This document shows, in pieces, positions 61,248 through 64,000 of a stretch of 64,000 nucleotides of DNA (within the stretch, counting starts at the first letter, position 1; each line of letters opens with the position of its first letter). The DNA comes from Defluviimonas aquaemixtae. Lineage in GTDB: Bacteria > Pseudomonadota > Alphaproteobacteria > Rhodobacterales > Rhodobacteraceae. Under the pieces are notes generated by a model. That model saw nothing but the letters and a program-made list of their open reading frames with translations, was not told the DNA's origin and did no database searches. The translations under genes were made by a program, and so were the position numbers. The DNA is taken from assembly GCF_900302475.1 (NCBI RefSeq), contig NZ_OMOQ01000002.1:62001-126000 (forward strand). Direction: 5' to 3'.

Positions 61248-63334
61248 TGCCACAGCTGACGCCGGCGACGATCTTCCGCCCGACAGTGCTTCTCGCGCTC
61301 GCGCTCATGGCGATCATCGTGATGATGATCCTGCCGATGCCGGCCTGGATCCTCGACATCGGGCTCGCGGCGTCCTTCGCGCTCGCCATCCTAATCTTCA
61401 CCGTCACGCTCTTCATCGAGCGGCCGCTCGACTTCTCCGCCTTCCCGACCGTGCTTCTCGCCTCTCTGATGCTCAGACTATCGCTCAACGTCTCGTCGAC
61501 GAAGCTTATCATCGGACAGGGTCATACCGGGACCAGTGCGGCCGGCGATGTCATCGAGGGCTTCGCTATGTTCATCATGTCGGGCTCGGTCCTGATAGGC
61601 CTCGTGGTGTTCGGCGTGCTGCTGATCGTCAATTTCATCGTTATCACAAAAGGCGCGGGCCGCATGGCCGAGGTCGGCGCGCGCTTCGCGCTCGACGGCA
61701 TGCCGGGCAAGCAGCTTGCCATCGACAGCGACATGAACGCGGGCGCCATCGACCACGCCGAAGCCAAAGCACGGCGCGAACGCGAACAGGCCGAGACAAC
61801 GTTCTTCGGCTCGCTCGACGGCGCGTCGAAATTCGTCAAGGGCGACGCAGTGGCGGGCCTCCTGATCACGCTTCTCAACCTCGTCATGGGGCTGATCATC
61901 GGAGTTGTGGTCCACGGCATGCCAATCGGTCGCGCGGTCGAGACCTATGCGATCCTCACCGTCGGCGACGGACTCGTAAGCCAGATTCCGGCGGTGATCA
62001 TTTCGGTTGCCTCCGCGCTGCTCCTGTCGCGGGGCGGGGCGAAGGGGACCGCGGATTTCGAACTCTTCCGGCAGCTCGGACGATATCCTCCCGCCCTCGC
62101 TACAGTCGCGTTTCTCATGGCGCTATTCGCGCTCGTCCCTGGCCTGCCATTCGTTCCGTTCCTTGCCGGCGCCGCTGTCCTCGGCACCGCCGCGGAGTAT
62201 GTCCGCAGGCTGTCCATCCGGCAGGCCGCGGAAGCGGCCCGTACCAAATCCCCAAAAACAGACGCACCGAGACGAAAATCCATGGGTGACGTGCTCGACC
62301 TCGACGACATTCATGTGGAGTTCGCGCCCGATCTCGTCGGCATGGTCTTGGACCCTTCAACGGGTCTCGATGCGCGGATCGTCAACATGCGTAACCACGT
62401 CGCCTCGGCTTACGGTCTAATCCTTCCGGAGATCCGGCTTACCGACGACGCGCTTCTCGAATCCGGCTGCTACCGGATCCGGATACAGGGCGTCGAGCAG
62501 GCGCGCGACCTGCTCAAGCCCGATCATGTGCTTGCCCTGCTTTCGGGTGGCGATCTCGGTGTCCCGCCCGGCCGCGACGTGCGCGAACCGGTCTACGGTG
62601 CGCCGGCGCGCTGGATACCGGTCGCGCGGCAGGAGGACGCCGCCCTCGCGGGCACCACCGTTGTCGGACCGACCGAGGTCCTGGCCACGCATCTTCTCGA
62701 AGTAATAAAGCGCAACTTTTCGCGGCTCCTCTCGCTCAGGTCGGTGCGGCGGCTGCTCGACGAATGCGTCAACCTCTCCGATCCGGGGCGCGCCGAGGCC
62801 AACCGCAAGCTCCTCGACGAACTTATCCCGGACAAAGTGCCGATCGACCTCCTCCTCTCTGTGCTTCGGCTTCTTTTGGAAGAGCGCGTGTCGATCCGCA
62901 ATCTGGCGCTCATTCTCGAAGCGATAGCCGAGGCGCGCAATGCCGGCAATCCGGAGGCAATCTGCGAACATGTTCGGCGTCGGCTAGGCTTCCAGCTGGT
63001 GGCCGAGCTTCGGCGCGAGGACGGCACAGTGCCGCTCCTGCAGCTCGCGCCGGATTGGGAAGATGCCTTCGCGGCTCATCAAATCGAGGGGGAGCGCGGA
63101 CAGACCGATGTCGCCCTGCCACCCGAGGCGTTCAATCGATTGGCGGGCAACGTCGCCGACCGGATCGCGAAGACCGGCGAACAGGGCGTGTTTCCGGCTG
63201 TTGTCACCTCGGCCCGGCGACGCCGATTCCTTAAGACCGTCCTTAGCGCGAAGGGAATCTCCGCGCCCGTTCTGTCTTTCGAAGAGATCGGCTACGATGC
63301 CAAGCCCTCGATCGTCGGGCTGATTCCCGCATGA
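61247..63334 (+). CDS. flhA: Flagellar biosynthesis protein FlhA
   Basis: A 695-aa type III export gate protein. The N-terminal half contains about eight transmembrane helices (from ALALMAIIVMMILPMPAWIL to AALVPGLPF-type segments near 300). The FHIPEP-type block LMLRLSLNVSSTKLI and the cytoplasmic C-terminal domain (from about 345, DLDDIHVEFAPDLVGMVL) are present. The length is normal. The start at 61247 (ATG, TGATG overlap) is chosen over the in-frame TTG 3 nt earlier. Confidence 0.95.
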   Translation: MPQLTPATIFRPTVLLALALMAIIVMMILPMPAWILDIGLAASFALAILIFTVTLFIERPLDFSAFPTVLLASLMLRLSLNVSSTKLIIGQGHTGTSAAGDVIEGFAMFIMSGSVLIGLVVFGVLLIVNFIVITKGAGRMAEVGARFALDGMPGKQLAIDSDMNAGAIDHAEAKARREREQAETTFFGSLDGASKFVKGDAVAGLLITLLNLVMGLIIGVVVHGMPIGRAVETYAILTVGDGLVSQIPAVIISVASALLLSRGGAKGTADFELFRQLGRYPPALATVAFLMALFALVPGLPFVPFLAGAAVLGTAAEYVRRLSIRQAAEAARTKSPKTDAPRRKSMGDVLDLDDIHVEFAPDLVGMVLDPSTGLDARIVNMRNHVASAYGLILPEIRLTDDALLESGCYRIRIQGVEQARDLLKPDHVLALLSGGDLGVPPGRDVREPVYGAPARWIPVARQEDAALAGTTVVGPTEVLATHLLEVIKRNFSRLLSLRSVRRLLDECVNLSDPGRAEANRKLLDELIPDKVPIDLLLSVLRLLLEERVSIRNLALILEAIAEARNAGNPEAICEHVRRRLGFQLVAELRREDGTVPLLQLAPDWEDAFAAHQIEGERGQTDVALPPEAFNRLAGNVADRIAKTGEQGVFPAVVTSARRRRFLKTVLSAKGISAPVLSFEEIGYDAKPSIVGLIPA

Positions 63335-64000
63335 CGGAGATCGTGCGGTTTCTTATAGACGCGGCGTCGCAGAGCGCGCTCACAGGGTTCGTCGTGTTTC
63401 TCCGGATCGGCGCCGCCATGGCCGTTCTGCCTGGCTTCGGCGAGCACTCGGTTCCCGTCCGTGTCAAACTGGCAATAGCACTCGCGTTCACCGCCGTGGT
63501 CGCACCGGCTGTGGCGCACGACTTCGACATCTCCATTGACCTGGCGGGATTGCCTGTCTGGCTCATAACCGAGAGCCTGGCGGGGCTCGCAATCGGTCTC
63601 GTTCTTCGCCTGGTGGTCCTTGCCCTTGAAATCGCAGGAACAATTGCCGCTCAGTCAACATCGCTTTCGCAGCTTTTTGGCGCTGGCGGCGAACCCATGC
63701 CGACGATTTCGCATCTCTTTGTGGTGGCTGGCCTTGCGTTGGCGATGATGGCCGGCCTGCATGTGAAGCTCGCCCAGGCGTTGATCCTGTCCTACGACGC
63801 GCTGCCGGCCGGATCCCTTCCAGGCGCGGAGGCGATCCGTGGCTGGGGCGTAGCTCATGTCGCGCAGGCATTCGCACTCGCCTTCAGCCTCGCGGCCCCC
63901 TTCGTCATCGTCTCGCTCATCTACAATATCGCTCTAGGCGCGATTAACCGGGCAATGCCGCAGCTTATGGTTGCTTTCGTGGGCGCCCCAGCGATTACAG
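63331..64000 (+). CDS. fliR: Flagellar biosynthesis protein FliR, 3'-truncated by window edge
   Basis: The first 223 residues of FliR, an export gate subunit. MTEIVRFLIDAASQSALTGF, VFLRIGAAMAVLPGFGEHSV and AGTIAAQSTSLSQLFGAGGE match the family. Its ATG overlaps the flhA stop (ATGA). The missing part is about 30-40 residues, judged from usual FliR length. The cluster clearly continues to the right. Confidence 0.93.
   Translation, partial: MTEIVRFLIDAASQSALTGFVVFLRIGAAMAVLPGFGEHSVPVRVKLAIALAFTAVVAPAVAHDFDISIDLAGLPVWLITESLAGLAIGLVLRLVVLALEIAGTIAAQSTSLSQLFGAGGEPMPTISHLFVVAGLALAMMAGLHVKLAQALILSYDALPAGSLPGAEAIRGWGVAHVAQAFALAFSLAAPFVIVSLIYNIALGAINRAMPQLMVAFVGAPAIT

Noticed and set aside
46000..64000. 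Type III secretion rather than a flagellum
   Set aside because: Hook, junction, P-ring and stator genes (flgE, flgK, flgL, flgI, motA, motB) show a flagellum.

Overview
The window is GC-rich, densely packed chromosomal DNA from an alphaproteobacterium, most likely of the Rhodobacterales/Rhodobacteraceae. The call rests on gene content: a 44-aa aa3-type cytochrome oxidase subunit IV, DUF6173 and YdcH/DUF465 proteins, an alphaproteobacterial PyrC-like protein without metal ligands, an ETF-ubiquinone oxidoreductase, and a flagellar cluster laid out as in Rhodobacteraceae with CtrA-like boxes. Genus and species cannot be read from the sequence. I saw no rRNA, tRNA, CRISPR array, intact insertion sequence or prophage.

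Positions 1-46000 are mainly housekeeping genes in short, tightly overlapping operons. In order: isoprenoid/quinone genes (polyprenyl diphosphate synthase, ispE) and a TPR protein; ETF-QO with a DUF1493 protein; a PAP2-type membrane protein; greA; a minus-strand run of long acyl-CoA dehydrogenase, MBL hydrolase, DUF6173, cytochrome oxidase subunit IV and lipoprotein; tsaC/sua5, yqgE and a DsbD-alpha-like protein; an RND efflux pair; moaB with a uracil-DNA glycosylase homologue; a pyrB-orf-pyrC-like-plsY-orf operon; gshA, a membrane protein and rsmE diverging from ubiA; an OmpA-family protein; moaE-moaD-pgsA and uvrC, separated by an oppositely oriented arylsulfotransferase-like gene; a FolM/PTR1-like SDR with a 56-aa zinc-ribbon protein and an S49 protease; and a glycerol operon (glpD-glpK-Fe-ADH) diverging from glpR.

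Positions 46000-64000 hold part of a flagellar cluster. motB and flgE-flgK-flgL-flgI run rightward, fliP-fliN-fliH-fliF leftward, and fliL-orf-motE-like-motA-large periplasmic protein-lytic transglycosylase-flhA-fliR rightward off the edge. These encode the stator, hook and hook-filament junction, P ring, MS ring, part of the C ring and part of the export gate. fliG, fliM, fliI, fliQ, flhB and the rod genes are absent here and must lie elsewhere. TTAA-N7-TTAA-like boxes precede motB and flgE and lie between fliF and fliL, which suggests CtrA control.

No wholly new defence or mobile system is evident. The points most worth following are the 813-aa AMIN-like/helical-repeat protein between motA and a lytic transglycosylase, the PyrC homologue without catalytic residues, a small secreted-protein gene whose signal peptide is out of frame with any start, a BON-like/OmpA fusion, and an AT-rich intergenic region with a perfect DnaA box upstream of uvrC.
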